Positions 35,099 through 44,625 are shown, counted from the stretch's first letter. The stretch is 64,000 nt of DNA from Rhizobium sp. P38BS-XIX (GCF_012641435.1 NZ_JABAIJ010000002.1:124001-188000), one strand, 5' to 3'. A program made the numbers and translations. Notes: generated from the sequence alone by a model not told the origin.

Positions 35099-36127
35099 AT
35101 GGCTTTGTGGAGCAGGTGTGTGTCTCAAAAACTCTTCGTGAGTGCAGATGAGGTTGCCAAGCGAGCGGGAGTGTCGCGCTCGGCCGTGTCCAGGGCGTTC
35201 ACGCCCGGTGCTTCCGTGTCTGAGTTGACCCGTCGAAAGGTTATTGAAGCGGCCGAAGAGCTTGGCTATCACGTCAATCAGCTTGCTCGCGGGTTGATGC
35301 GCAACGAGAGCGGCATTGTTTGTCTTATCGTATCCGATGTGGCAACGCCTTATCGCTCAGCCCTCCTCAGGGAATTGACCCAGCAATTGCAGACCGCGGG
35401 CAAGGTTGCGATGTTGGTCAACACCGATCGGTCCGATGGTAGCGTTGATCGCGCCTTGCAACAGGCGATACGGTACCGGGCAGATGCCTCGATCATCTTG
35501 TCCGGACTGCCGGACAAGTCGATCACGCAGCTGTGTCTGCGCAGCGGCCAAAGGCTAGTTCTCATCAATCGAGACGACGATCAACCAGGCCCGTTGCGTA
35601 TCAACCTGGACGATACGGAGGCGGCACATAGAGTTGTGACCGCGTTCCTGCGGGCCGGATGTCAGCGGCTTGCCTTCGCAAATTCCGATGCGGGAACGCC
35701 GAGTTTGATGGCTCGTGAGCGGGGTTTTGTTGCAGCCGCCAAGACACAGGGGTTGGACGTAACCGTAGAGCGTTATGGCTTTACCAGCTACGATTCGGGA
35801 AAGATGCTTGCGCAGCGAATGCTGACCAGAACCGAGCGCCCTGACGCGGTGTTCTGCGCGACCGATCTGTTGGCTTGCGGATTCATGGACGCTGCTCGAC
35901 ACCAGTTCTCGATTTCAATCCCGGAACAGCTCAGCATTGTCGGCTTCGACGATATCGAACAAGCCTCTTGGACCTCCTATCAGCTGACGACCTTCGCACA
36001 GCCGGTAGCTGTTATCGCCGGCGAGGCGGTACAGTGGCTATCGGCGGAGCCGTCAAGCGAAAATGAACGAACATCCAAATTGCTACATCCGGAGCTGGTG
36101 TGGAGAGGGTCGGTGAGGGCAGGTTAG
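35099..36127 (+). CDS. LacI-family regulator of the Afu-like importer
   Basis: The protein of about 342 residues has a LacI HTH (VSADEVAKRAGVSRSAVSRAF), hinge (YHVNQLARGLMRN) and effector-binding domain ending with GFDDIEQASWTSYQLTTFAQP. It is divergent from the importer operon and flanked by TTGCA-type operators, so it probably represses both directions until a sugar-phosphate-like ligand binds. The open frame reaches back to 34985. ATG 35099 or a GTG shortly after are better starts because the longer form would encode operator DNA and lacks a ribosome binding site. Confidence 0.88.
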   Translation: MALWSRCVSQKLFVSADEVAKRAGVSRSAVSRAFTPGASVSELTRRKVIEAAEELGYHVNQLARGLMRNESGIVCLIVSDVATPYRSALLRELTQQLQTAGKVAMLVNTDRSDGSVDRALQQAIRYRADASIILSGLPDKSITQLCLRSGQRLVLINRDDDQPGPLRINLDDTEAAHRVVTAFLRAGCQRLAFANSDAGTPSLMARERGFVAAAKTQGLDVTVERYGFTSYDSGKMLAQRMLTRTERPDAVFCATDLLACGFMDAARHQFSISIPEQLSIVGFDDIEQASWTSYQLTTFAQPVAVIAGEAVQWLSAEPSSENERTSKLLHPELVWRGSVRAG

Positions 36128-36223
36128 GGCAAATCCTTCCTCTTGCTTCAGTCTCCCGAGAACTGAAATTGGACATTCACAAAGTTGACTAACGTATTGT
36201 CGTAGCGACGCAAACGAAGATAT

Positions 36224-36241
36224 ATGACAGTTTTGTGACAA
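36224..36241. promoter_or_regulatory. Pho-box candidate upstream of the phosphate module
   Basis: On the minus strand the site reads TTGTCAC-AAAA-CTGTCAT, two 7-base repeats with a 4-base spacer as in the PhoB consensus. It lies 112 bases before the Na/Pi cotransporter start, in reverse orientation relative to that gene, which is atypical for a core promoter element. Phosphate-starvation control of the next three genes would fit their functions. Confidence 0.5.
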
Positions 36242-36352
36242 TCCTTCTTGCATTGCCGAGCATTCAGGAGAAACATAGTCAGCTAACGAAACGTTTCGAG
36301 TCTACATGGCGGCGAATGCTGCTTGAAAGCCTGTTCAATCGAAGGGATCACC

Positions 36353-38038
36353 ATGGCTCTGTTTGTTGGTTTGATCGCGCTCGCGGGGCATATCGCGCTG
36401 TTGCTCTGGGGCACCCGCATGGTGCAGACAGGTATTCAGCGTGCCTTTGGCCCCAATCTCAGATCCTTCCTCGGCCATGCACTCAGCAACCGCGTCAAAG
36501 CATTCTTTGCGGGAATGGGGGTCACGGCGATCCTGCAGAGCAGCACGGCCACAGGGCTGATGGCATCGGGCTTTGCGGCCGGCGGCCTCGTCGATCTGGT
36601 CCCAGCACTGGCGGTCATGCTCGGCGCGAATGTCGGCACGACCTTGATCGTTCAGGTTCTGTCCTTCGACGTTTCTGCGGCGTCGCCTGCACTGGTCCTG
36701 ATCGGCGTGCTGATGTTCCGCCGGGTCTCCAACCCCCAAGTCCATGATCTCGGTCGCGTCGTCATTGGGCTTGGCTTCATGCTGCTGGCACTTCACCAAC
36801 TGCTGGAGCTCATGACGCAGTATGAGGGATCGAGCGCGCTGTCGTCCGTTCTCGCCGCGATCTCGGCAACCCCGGTGCTCAGCATTCTGCTAGCCGCCGT
36901 TCTGACATGGGCCGCCCATTCGAGCGTTGCCGTCGTGCTGCTGATCGTATCACTGGCAAGCAAGGGATTGATCCAGCCGGAACAGGCTTTCGCGCTCGTT
37001 CTCGGTGCCAATCTTGGCACGGCGATCAATCCCGTCGTCGAGGGCCATTCAGGCTCGGATCTGTCGCACAAACGTCTGCCGATCGGAAACTTGCTGACCC
37101 GCATCATTGGCGTGACTATTGCTTTGCTCTTGTTGTCGCCGATCGCCCGGCTGTCGGCCATGATCGACGACAACAACGCCCGTGCCGTCGCCAACTTCCA
37201 CACGGCGTTCAATCTCGTCTTGGCAGCGCTGTTCATGCCGTTTCTGTCGCCCTATGCAGATGCGCTGACCAAGATGTTTCCGCGCAAGGTTGACGAGAGC
37301 GATCCGGCGCGGCCACGCTATCTTGATCCGGCGGCGCGAGAAACACCTGTCGTCGCACTTGGCGCTGCAGCGCGCGAGGCTCTCAGGCTGGTCGATGTGC
37401 TGACTGAAATGCTCACCGGCGCGAAGGCTGCTCTCTCCAGCACGGATCGCAAGGCATTGTCGGCTTTGCGCGCCAAAGACAATGTGCTCGATAGCCTGAA
37501 CACCGCCGTCAAGACCTACCTGACTTCGATCGACCCGGACGAGCTCGGCGAGGTCGATAAAAGGCGCCTGAACGAGATCCTGCTGTTCTCCATGAACATG
37601 GAGCATGCCGGCGATGTTCTCGATCAGAACCTGCTGCCGCATCTCGCCAAACGCCTCCGCCGGGGCCTCAACTTCTCGAAAGAAGGGCAACTTGACCTGT
37701 CGCGGCTATTCGATCGACTGACCGCCAATCTGCAGACGGCGGCGGCGCTCTTCATGACGCAGGATGAACGCGCCGCCCGGCTGCTGGCCGATGAAAAGGT
37801 CCTGTTCCGAAAAGCGGAGCGCGAGGGGACAGAAGCCCACTTCCAAAGACTGCGTGACGGCAGTATCGAGACAATGGAAACCAGCTCGCTTCACCTCGAT
37901 CTTGTGCGCGATCTGAAGCAGATCAACTCCCATCTCGTTGCGGCCGCCGCCTATCCGGTTCTGGAAGAACGCGGCGAACTCCTGCAGAGCCGAACCGTGA
38001 AGCCGGATGGACGAACAATCGCACAAACGCATGCCTAA
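36353..38038 (+). CDS. Na/Pi-cotransporter-family protein with PhoU-like C-terminus
   Basis: The 561-residue inner-membrane protein has two inverted Na/Pi-cotransporter repeats marked by LQSSTATGLMASGFA with GANVGTTL, and AAHSSVAVVLL with GANLGTAINP. About 200 cytoplasmic residues of helical, PhoU-like sequence follow (AREALRLVDVLTEML, MNMEHAGDVLDQNLLPHL). It is predicted to take up or balance inorganic phosphate. ATG 36353, behind AAGGGATCACC, is preferred over the open-frame ATG at 36323. It overlaps the next Nudix gene, forming a phosphate module with the acid phosphatase beyond. Confidence 0.9.
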   Translation: MALFVGLIALAGHIALLLWGTRMVQTGIQRAFGPNLRSFLGHALSNRVKAFFAGMGVTAILQSSTATGLMASGFAAGGLVDLVPALAVMLGANVGTTLIVQVLSFDVSAASPALVLIGVLMFRRVSNPQVHDLGRVVIGLGFMLLALHQLLELMTQYEGSSALSSVLAAISATPVLSILLAAVLTWAAHSSVAVVLLIVSLASKGLIQPEQAFALVLGANLGTAINPVVEGHSGSDLSHKRLPIGNLLTRIIGVTIALLLLSPIARLSAMIDDNNARAVANFHTAFNLVLAALFMPFLSPYADALTKMFPRKVDESDPARPRYLDPAARETPVVALGAAAREALRLVDVLTEMLTGAKAALSSTDRKALSALRAKDNVLDSLNTAVKTYLTSIDPDELGEVDKRRLNEILLFSMNMEHAGDVLDQNLLPHLAKRLRRGLNFSKEGQLDLSRLFDRLTANLQTAAALFMTQDERAARLLADEKVLFRKAEREGTEAHFQRLRDGSIETMETSSLHLDLVRDLKQINSHLVAAAAYPVLEERGELLQSRTVKPDGRTIAQTHA

Positions 38039-38546
38039 GCGGAAGAGCAAGACCTATCTCGGCCAGCTTGCAGAGCAGGCCGACCGGCTGTTTCGCGGAC
38101 AGGCGATCGAGCAATATGCGGCGATCTGCTATATGCGCCTGCCCGACGGCATCAGAGTGCTGCTGATCACCTCCCGTCGAAGCGGTCGCTGGGTCATTCC
38201 CAAAGGATGGGCGATGGACGGACGCGCGCCTCATCAGGTCGCGGAACGTGAGGCTTGGGAGGAGGCGGGTATTCGGGGCAAGGCGCGCAAGAAACCGCTC
38301 GGCTATTACACCTATCTGAAGATGCTCGACACCGGCGACAAGGTCGCTTCTGTCGTCCAGGTTCATCTGGTGGAGGTGGTGGCGATGGACCTTGAGTTCA
38401 AGGAAAGGGGACAGCGGACGCTCGTTTGGCTTACGCCGCATGAAGCATCGGTCCTTGTGCGCGAACCGGAACTCAAGAGCCTTCTTGGTCAAGTTGAAAC
38501 GGTGTTGACCAAGCGCAAAAAGTCGAAAGTGACAAATCCGAAGTGA
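38007..38546 (+). CDS. Nudix hydrolase with intact box
   Basis: The 179-residue protein carries a functional-looking Nudix box from Gly67: KGWAMDGRAPHQVAEREAWE then EAGI, with REAWEE intact; the first consensus Glu is Arg73, as is common in the diphosphoinositol-polyphosphate-like branch. It would hydrolyse a nucleoside or inositol diphosphate linkage. Two starts are possible, 38007 and 38031; both overlap the end of the cotransporter gene, so coupling is likely. A paralogue with a damaged box lies at 23254. A Lys-rich tail (KRKKSKVTNPK) ends the protein. Confidence 0.88.
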   Translation: MDEQSHKRMPKRKSKTYLGQLAEQADRLFRGQAIEQYAAICYMRLPDGIRVLLITSRRSGRWVIPKGWAMDGRAPHQVAEREAWEEAGIRGKARKKPLGYYTYLKMLDTGDKVASVVQVHLVEVVAMDLEFKERGQRTLVWLTPHEASVLVREPELKSLLGQVETVLTKRKKSKVTNPK

Positions 38547-38613
38547 CAATGAGATGCAGAAATCACGACCAAAATCCACGATCTCCATCGGATAGCCAAA
38601 AAGAGAGAAATCA

Positions 38614-39300
38614 ATGAAGAGAATGCTCTATAAAATTGCTTTTGTCGCATGCCTGGCAATGCCGCAGGGTGCCTCTGCCTTCGATGTAGCCACGCCCGGG
38701 GCTACGACCGACGAACTCTCCCACCACGACGCGATCCATTGGGTGGACGTCGCCCAGATCGAGAAATCGCTGGAGGGGCAGCCACCGATGACAGTTGGAT
38801 TCGACGTGGACGACACCGTGTTGTTCTCCAGCCCATGTTTTTTCTATGGCCAGCAAAAATACTCGCCCGGCAAGTACGACTATCTAAAGAATCCGGCGTT
38901 CTGGGCCGACATCAATGCAAACTGTGACATCAACTATTCACTTCCTAAGGATGTTGCCGCCAAGCTGATCGCCATGCATACAAAACGCGGCGATACGATT
39001 TATTTCATTACGGGGCGCACCAAGAGCGAGGGCGAGCGCCTGACCGAAACCATCAAGCGCGACTTCAATATGGCCTCGGTCAACCCCGTCGTGTTCACCG
39101 CCGGCGATGCAACGAAGACGTCATTCCTGAAGGACAAGGGCGTCAAGATCTACTATGGCGACGCGGACGGAGACATGAAGCAGGCCATCGAAGTCGGTGC
39201 ACGTCCCATTCGTGTTCTTCGCGCTTCCAACACGACCTACAAGCCTCTGCCGAAGAACGGATCTCTGGGAGAAGAGGTGATCATCGATTCCGATCACTGA
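38614..39300 (+). CDS. aphA: Class B acid phosphatase, AphA-like
   Basis: The 228-residue precursor has a signal peptide (MKRMLYKIAFVACLAMPQGA, cleavage after ASA). The HAD-type motif I is FDVDDTVLFSSP, motif II lies in YFITGRTKSEGERL, and motif IV is IYYGDADGDMKQAIEVGA, as in AphA. Class B enzymes are periplasmic, metal-dependent, non-specific phosphatases and phosphotransferases. It follows the cotransporter and Nudix genes on the same strand, 68 bases after the latter, completing a scheme in which organic phosphate is cleaved outside and phosphate taken up. Confidence 0.92.
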   Translation: MKRMLYKIAFVACLAMPQGASAFDVATPGATTDELSHHDAIHWVDVAQIEKSLEGQPPMTVGFDVDDTVLFSSPCFFYGQQKYSPGKYDYLKNPAFWADINANCDINYSLPKDVAAKLIAMHTKRGDTIYFITGRTKSEGERLTETIKRDFNMASVNPVVFTAGDATKTSFLKDKGVKIYYGDADGDMKQAIEVGARPIRVLRASNTTYKPLPKNGSLGEEVIIDSDH

Positions 39301-39756
39301 AAGCCGGTCACGAGCGTTGAAGCTTGAACGATCATTATGCGTTTGACGTCCTAACTCACCTTCGGCGTAACCGTCATAACGCTCGGCTTTTCAGGATCGG
39401 GAAACTTTTCGTTCGACCTTGCGGCGGCACGCGCCAATGACAATCTCGAGGGCTTTCTCTCGGATCAGACATCTCTTCGCTTCAAGGCCAACGTGCTCGG
39501 CGAGGCAGGATGGCGAGCATGGAGCATATCGAGTTGGCGGCTGACGACCTGCTGGACAGTCGGGCTAACGCTCTATGACGCACCCTGACGCGCCGCCTGC
39601 ACGATGTCGTTGTCCCCGCCTTCGGAGGACGTCGCTTGCGATCACTTCGATGGGTTGATAGTCGTTAGACATAAGCCTGTCCTCAAACCTGCGCTTGAGG
39701 CTTTTTGTTCATGACGACTGGCTGGTCAAAGAAGAGAGCACTTCACGCTTCTTTAG
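39301..39756. other. Intergenic stretch, no gene assigned
   Basis: The 456 bases hold fragments of coding-like sequence on the plus strand (about 39385-39560) that I cannot assign, and a terminator-like hairpin near 39681. No intact gene or ribosome binding site was found. Confidence 0.4.
39681..39709 (+). terminator. Rho-independent terminator candidate
   Basis: CCTCAA (39681-39686) pairs with TTGAGG (39695-39700) across an 8-base loop, followed by CTTTTTGTT. The polarity is plus-strand. It lies about 380 bases past the acid phosphatase stop, so it ends either that transcript or an unrecognised small RNA. Confidence 0.5.
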
Positions 39757-40293
39757 CTACATAGTTGCGTGCGCGAGAATTCCGAAACAACACCTTCGGA
39801 TGTCCGCTATCTGCTCTTGGGTCAGCACCCGTTTTGGTAGCATCTGATAGCTGTAGTCCGACCTGCAAAACATAAAAAGATGGCGACCTTCACGCCACTT
39901 CGAATAGTCGCCCCAAGCAATTCGGTTATATATCCCCGGTTGCTCGACCTCGTAAGCATCCTCATCCCAACTAACCGTGGCGGTTTGACGAAGTAGTGTA
40001 TCCTGACGGAAACGGTGGCGAATGATAATGGGCCCGAGTACAAGCGGAATGACAAACGCCACGCCAAAAGTCGCGATAAACATGATCAGGGTAAATAGCG
40101 GTAAATTCTCGAGCAGTTCGGACCAAGGCATCCCGATCATGTGAAAAAAACCCGCCAGCGCCACCACTCCGCCGCTCCAAATAGTCGAGACTCTGATGAT
40201 TGTTCGGAGATCACATATCGCGCTGAAAACATGAAGATGCCCTGCGCGGCGCAAGTCGAGCTCGCTCAGTATGAATGTGACTTTCCGATTCAT
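39757..40293 (-). CDS. YcxB-like membrane protein
   Basis: The 178-residue protein has two hydrophobic segments (about 33-55 and 65-90) followed by a cytoplasmic YcxB-like domain: TATVSWDEDAYEVEQPG, NRIAWGDYSKWREGRHLFMF, QMLPKRVLTQEQIADIRR. This arrangement, two membrane helices plus a small beta-rich domain ending in a conserved Pro-Lys-Arg segment, is common in uncharacterised bacterial proteins. Function is unknown. Neighbours are non-coding on both sides, so it appears monocistronic. Confidence 0.7.
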   Translation of the reverse strand: MNRKVTFILSELDLRRAGHLHVFSAICDLRTIIRVSTIWSGGVVALAGFFHMIGMPWSELLENLPLFTLIMFIATFGVAFVIPLVLGPIIIRHRFRQDTLLRQTATVSWDEDAYEVEQPGIYNRIAWGDYSKWREGRHLFMFCRSDYSYQMLPKRVLTQEQIADIRRCCFGILAHATM

Positions 40294-40707
40294 ATGAGTC
40301 TCGCTACTTGCTTGATTTTCGTCGCGCAGTTCTCGACAAAGGTAAAAAGCCTGCGCCTGAGTTTTGCCACCGGCAATTTTCCCCGCTGCTTAGGTCGCGA
40401 TTTTGCCGAAATCTATTTGGCTGTCCAGATCGGGACCGAATCGGCCAAGCCAATCACGCAGCCAGTGGCGACTGTGGGACCAGACGCCTGGCAACATCAA
40501 CCGCGCCGAGCGAGCTTGATTGGTCATCATCGAAGCAACGGCGTCCAGCGCCGCAATAGTCTGGCGTGGCGTTACCAAGGGGAATGAAGATGAGATTCGC
40601 GTTGTGGTCCATCGCATCGTTGAGGACGGAAGCATGTTGTCGTCCGTACAGGGCAGGCCACGAAGATTGCGATGAGCGTTCGCTTTGATCGGCCCCTTTC
40701 TTCGAAG
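40294..40707. other. Intergenic stretch, no gene assigned
   Basis: The 414 bases hold several overlapping short frames on both strands. None has a recognisable domain or credible start. It may be eroded coding sequence. Confidence 0.35.
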
Positions 40708-41001
40708 TCATACGGCTGTTGCTGAACCAATGTCAAATCCTATCCGCGGAACATCCCGCACGGGGAACATGTCTTCTCCATAATGATGAAGGCGGGTGTG
40801 GTGGCGACGGCAAAGCCACCTGACGACCAACGGATCGTCATATTGGTCGTGGTGAGCGTCCACGGACTCAATTCCGCAAACTTCGCACGTCTGCTTTAAC
40901 AACTCTCCAAGCTTTAGTGCACGTTGCACGGCAAGGTGAGCATCATATTTGTCGGGGTTCGCGCGGCGCCAATGGGCTTGTCGCGTATCGGTGTTGAGCA
41001 T
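40708..41001 (-). CDS. Small HNH-like zinc-binding protein
   Basis: The 97-residue protein has a CEVCGIES pair of Cys, then DAHHDQYDDPLVVRWLCRRH and HTRLHH. This Cys-x2-Cys...His-His...Cys-x2-His pattern is typical of small HNH-type, often phage-derived, proteins. A full nuclease would need the HNH catalytic His and an Asn/His; DAHHDQYDDP could supply them. GAGG precedes the ATG. No phage genes are adjacent. Confidence 0.62.
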   Translation of the reverse strand: MLNTDTRQAHWRRANPDKYDAHLAVQRALKLGELLKQTCEVCGIESVDAHHDQYDDPLVVRWLCRRHHTRLHHYGEDMFPVRDVPRIGFDIGSATAV

Positions 41002-41465
41002 TGCCTACGCCTCGAGCGGTTCCTATCATATACTCATATATTGTAGCATCCGTCGGAAAATTAGAACACATAAAGAACATTATTTTGTTAGGTTAAGCGT
41101 AAACAGGCGTGAGGCACTCTGCGACCTCGTTCTAAAGTGGCATGATGACAAGACAGCCTTTTGGGCCGGACGAATATTCAAGAACCAATTCTCGGACAAC
41201 ACTTCCGGCGCTGGCTGAACAATCGGCAGTGTCGCCGGCGCAATAATCAGACGGCCCTCACACCTCTCCTGGACTATGACAGGGCCACGATCCGACCGCC
41301 GCATACCGCTCGCCTGTCGGATCGTTGACATGTCGCCACCAGTTTACCGGGTGAGTTCGCTGGTGTCATTCGGCTGGATTTTTGCATGTAGCTGGTGGTT
41401 CGGTGATTATAATTTCGATGAACGGAACGCCCCGGCTGTGACAACGCCTCGCGGGGCCATCTTTG
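41002..41465. other. Intergenic stretch, no gene seen
   Basis: The 464 bases are comparatively AT-rich near 41020-41095 and hold no open frame with a recognisable product. The right end abuts the 3' end of the chemoreceptor gene. Confidence 0.4.
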
Positions 41466-43304
41466 TCAGGCGGCGCGTCGTGCGGCATAGCTATGTGACG
41501 GCTGAGCCTGCTCGCTATCCGCAGCTGAGAAGCGGAACCGGGCGATCTGATCCTTGAGACGACCGCCTTCGACCGCAAGCGTGGCGCTTGCGGCGTTGGT
41601 TTCTTCGACCATGGCGGCGTTCTGCTGCGTCACCTGATCCATCTGGTTGACGGCAGTATTGACTTCACCGAGCCCGACAGACTGTTCGCGGGAAGATGTG
41701 GCAATAGAATCCATGTGCTTGTTGATGGTGGCGACATAGTTCTGGATCGCTGCGAGTGCCTCGCCTGTTTCCCGAACAAGCTTGACGCCGCCCGAAACCT
41801 CAACCGCCGAGGTGCCAATCAACGTCTTAATTTCCTTTGCTGCGGTTGCTGAGCGCTGCGCGAGTTCGCGCACTTCTTGAGCAACCACCGCAAAACCCTT
41901 GCCTGCTTCTCCGGCGCGCGCCGCCTCAACGCCCGCATTCAGCGCCAGAAGGTTTGTCTGAAATGCGATCTCGTCGATAACGCCGATGATACTCGAGATC
42001 TCGTTTGAGGACTGTTCGATCTTCTGCATGGCACCGACTGCTTCAGCGACAACCGCTCCTGATTTGGCCGCACTGGCACTGGCCTCGATCGCCACCAGCC
42101 GGGCTTCCTCCGCCCGCTTCGAAGAATTCGAGACGTTGACGGTGATCTGGTCGAGTGCTGCAGCTGTTTGTTCGAGAGAGGCAGCCTGCTGTTCGGTACG
42201 ACGCGCGAGATCGTTGGCACTAATGCTGATCTCGCGGGTACCGCCGTCGATAGAATGCGCGCTCTGGGCGACTTCGCCGAGAACATCGGCGAGCTGCGAG
42301 ACAGACGCGTTGAAGTCGGCCCGCAGGGACTCGAAGTCCGGAGCGAAGGCCTCGTTCAGCTGGAAGAAGAGATCGCCGGAGGCAAGATGCTTCAGGCCAA
42401 GACCAAGTCCGGTAGTTGCCTGGCGCATGGCAGCTGCCGCTATCTTCTCTGCCGCCTCGTTTCGAAGACGCTCCTGTTCGGTCAGTCCGCGCTGTGCGGC
42501 ACTTTCCTCCTCAAGACGAATGTTGGTAAGTGCATTTTCGCGGAAGATTTCGACCGCAGCAGCCATCCCACCGATTTCATCGGTGCGGCCGGCGTAAGGG
42601 ATGACCTTCGCGGTATCGCCTGCTGCCAGCGCTTGCATGGAGGCGGTGATCGTCTGGATCGGCTTGGCGATGCTGGTGATAGAAAAGTAAACTGCGGCAG
42701 TCACGATCAGAGCAGTGAGCCCGACCACGAGATAGATCATTGTAGTCGCGGAATTGTAGGCCACTGCGCCCTCCGACAAGGTCGCTTTAGTCTCGCCGTC
42801 GTTGAATTCGATCAGCTTGTCGAGGGCGGCAGTGACTTTGGCGACTTCCGGAAACATCTGACTGAAAAATATAGTATTGGCCTCAGCATCCTTGTTCGCA
42901 CGGGCAAGCGCCAGCATTTCCTGCAGCGGTTTGCGATATGCGGATACGGCGTTCGTAAGCTCAGTCACGAGCGTTTGTCCCTCCGCGCTCTCGAACATTT
43001 GCCCATAAGCAGCGAGCGCCGCGTCAAGGGTCCTGGTGCGAAGCGCAACCGACTGTTCGGCGTCCGTCATCTCGGTTGGGGTGGACGCGAGGATCAAGCG
43101 AGCATTGGCGAAGTTGACACGGTGAAAAGCCGCTTCAAGGGCGCGACCGGCAATCCCCTTTGGCATCTTTTCTGTGGCGATCACAGCGCTGCGATGATGA
43201 ATAGCGGCCATGCTGGAAATGGCGTCATAGGCAAGCATGGCAACCATAAGCCCAACGGCGCCAAACAGGCATGATAGCAGCGTCTTGATATTCGGGCGGG
43301 TCAT
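41466..43304 (-). CDS. Membrane methyl-accepting chemotaxis protein
   Basis: The 612-residue receptor has an N-terminal membrane helix (LLSCLFGAVGLMVAMLAYDA), a periplasmic four-helix-type sensor of about 160 residues, and a second membrane helix (TTMIYLVVGLTALIVTAAVY). HAMP regions (SIAKPIQTITASMQALAAGD) and the coiled-coil signalling domain follow, with tip [25 protein letters not shown] upstream of ATG 43304 decides the start over the Met five codons earlier. The ligand is unknown. No CheR-docking pentapeptide or che genes are present. The tip region is nearly identical to that of the soluble receptor at 1463. Confidence 0.92.
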   Translation of the reverse strand: MTRPNIKTLLSCLFGAVGLMVAMLAYDAISSMAAIHHRSAVIATEKMPKGIAGRALEAAFHRVNFANARLILASTPTEMTDAEQSVALRTRTLDAALAAYGQMFESAEGQTLVTELTNAVSAYRKPLQEMLALARANKDAEANTIFFSQMFPEVAKVTAALDKLIEFNDGETKATLSEGAVAYNSATTMIYLVVGLTALIVTAAVYFSITSIAKPIQTITASMQALAAGDTAKVIPYAGRTDEIGGMAAAVEIFRENALTNIRLEEESAAQRGLTEQERLRNEAAEKIAAAAMRQATTGLGLGLKHLASGDLFFQLNEAFAPDFESLRADFNASVSQLADVLGEVAQSAHSIDGGTREISISANDLARRTEQQAASLEQTAAALDQITVNVSNSSKRAEEARLVAIEASASAAKSGAVVAEAVGAMQKIEQSSNEISSIIGVIDEIAFQTNLLALNAGVEAARAGEAGKGFAVVAQEVRELAQRSATAAKEIKTLIGTSAVEVSGGVKLVRETGEALAAIQNYVATINKHMDSIATSSREQSVGLGEVNTAVNQMDQVTQQNAAMVEETNAASATLAVEGGRLKDQIARFRFSAADSEQAQPSHSYAARRAA

Positions 43305-43543
43305 CAATGTCTCCGGCATTGGGCGGAAAATATCCGCGTGTGTCAGGGCTACGGGCCGCCGAGACAGTCATTGCCTGGAAAGTCAGCTTCGGATCGGAGA
43401 TCATGTCCGGTGAGTATGTTGATCGAAAATGGCTAACAGCAGATTACCACGCAGGAAGCGAAAGCAGTTTTGAGATAAAGGCAAGCTGTTATGCCGTCCA
43501 CGTAGTAAATCTCGGTCTAGGGATGCAAAATCGCGGGCGAATA

Positions 43544-43831
43544 TTACTCGAAAAAGTTGCTCAGCATTTGGAGCACGTCAAGGACTGCGGCGGATCCACA
43601 CGTATAAGTCATGGTGGCGATGACTTTGTTGTCTAAAATCACGTGTTTGATCGACTGACGTCTTCCGCTCCGCTCAGCGATAGCAAGGCGACGAGAATGT
43701 AGGTCGGTAACGTTGTCCAAATGGCCGTGGTCGGCGACCGATTGAAGTATCGTCAGGATATCGGACACAGATTTTGAGAGGGTCTGCCTTGCGGTGAAAG
43801 CTTTTGCACCAGATTGATCGAAGGCATCCAT
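43544..43831 (-). CDS. Hypothetical small protein
   Basis: A frame of 95 residues from ATG 43831 (113 if started at 43885) encodes MDAFDQSGAKAFTARQTLSK followed by a mixed helical/strand sequence ending MLSNFFE. I recognise no domain. There is no strong ribosome binding site. It may be real, because the flanking region is otherwise empty, or a chance frame. Confidence 0.3.
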   Translation of the reverse strand: MDAFDQSGAKAFTARQTLSKSVSDILTILQSVADHGHLDNVTDLHSRRLAIAERSGRRQSIKHVILDNKVIATMTYTCGSAAVLDVLQMLSNFFE

Positions 43832-43974
43832 CGGTTCACCCAAGCTGTCGCGGCGCAGCGGCCTATCATGCCGAGCAAAGAGCATATCTGCCGTCTTACC
43901 TCAATCGATGAATTCGCTCAGATCGAGATAAGCGGGGGAATTGCAGTTAAAAACACGGCACCGTCATTAATTTC

Positions 43975-43990
43975 GACTATTCGAATAGTC
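43975..43990. promoter_or_regulatory. Perfect 16-bp palindrome upstream of the PAS gene
   Basis: GACTATTCGAATAGTC is an uninterrupted palindrome centred 77 bases before the start codon at 44059. It is a plausible dimeric-repressor site. No regulator can be assigned. Confidence 0.4.
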
Positions 43991-44058
43991 TCTAGTCTTG
44001 CGGTCTTGGTTCAAGGATCTAATATCGGGAAAAGAACGAATGGTGAAGGCGGGGAACC

Positions 44059-44625
44059 ATGGCACAGATCACGAAAGTCTACTCACGACATCTTGTGGAA
44101 CAGCACGGACAGGAGCACGTCGGTGTATTTACTTGGGATGTGGATAGCGATCTTTTCTTTGCTGATCAGGCTCTAGCGCGTATATTCGAGATCGACCCCC
44201 ATGAGGCTGAGCGCGGACTGCCGCTGATGACTTTTCTCAATCGGATCCATCCAGACGATCGAGCCCGGGCAGCCAAGTCGATTCATGACACGATCCTGAG
44301 TGGAGGACCCTGTCAACAGGACTATAGAATCGTCCAGCGGCAAGGCCCTCCTATCGACGTTATGGCATTTGGCCGCTGCTTCAAGGGGCGGAATGGTGGC
44401 GCGACCCACTACGCCGGGGTCGTACAGCCGATAGCGGAAGAGAGCGTTTTGAAGGCAAATGTCCGCAGCCTTTGCGAAGCAGCGCATTTCGCTGCCAGTC
44501 AAGCGGGACAGGCAAGGGTTGCCGACCATCTTGCCAACGCTATTGCGGAGTTCGATACGACAGGTGATGACGCACCTGGCGCCCAGTCAGACGATGTCGT
44601 TCTAACGAGCCGCTTTCAGGGTTAG
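44059..44625 (+). CDS. PAS-fold sensory protein without output domain
   Basis: The 188-residue protein is a PAS_3-type fold: VGVFTWDVDSDLFFADQALA, IFEIDPHEAERGLPLMTFLN, RIHPDDRARAAKSIHDTILS, QDYRIVQRQGPP and a closing HYAGVVQPI. About 60 helical residues follow (SLCEAAHFAASQAGQARVAD). There is no kinase, cyclase, EAL or HTH domain, so it must signal through a partner or regulate by binding. It lies about 900 bases before the LOV-HWE kinase on the same strand. Confidence 0.75.
   Translation: MAQITKVYSRHLVEQHGQEHVGVFTWDVDSDLFFADQALARIFEIDPHEAERGLPLMTFLNRIHPDDRARAAKSIHDTILSGGPCQQDYRIVQRQGPPIDVMAFGRCFKGRNGGATHYAGVVQPIAEESVLKANVRSLCEAAHFAASQAGQARVADHLANAIAEFDTTGDDAPGAQSDDVVLTSRFQG

Noticed and set aside
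42168..43274. 368-codon plus-strand frame opposite the membrane chemoreceptor
   Set aside because: Antisense to an intact, strongly conserved receptor; no recognised domain.
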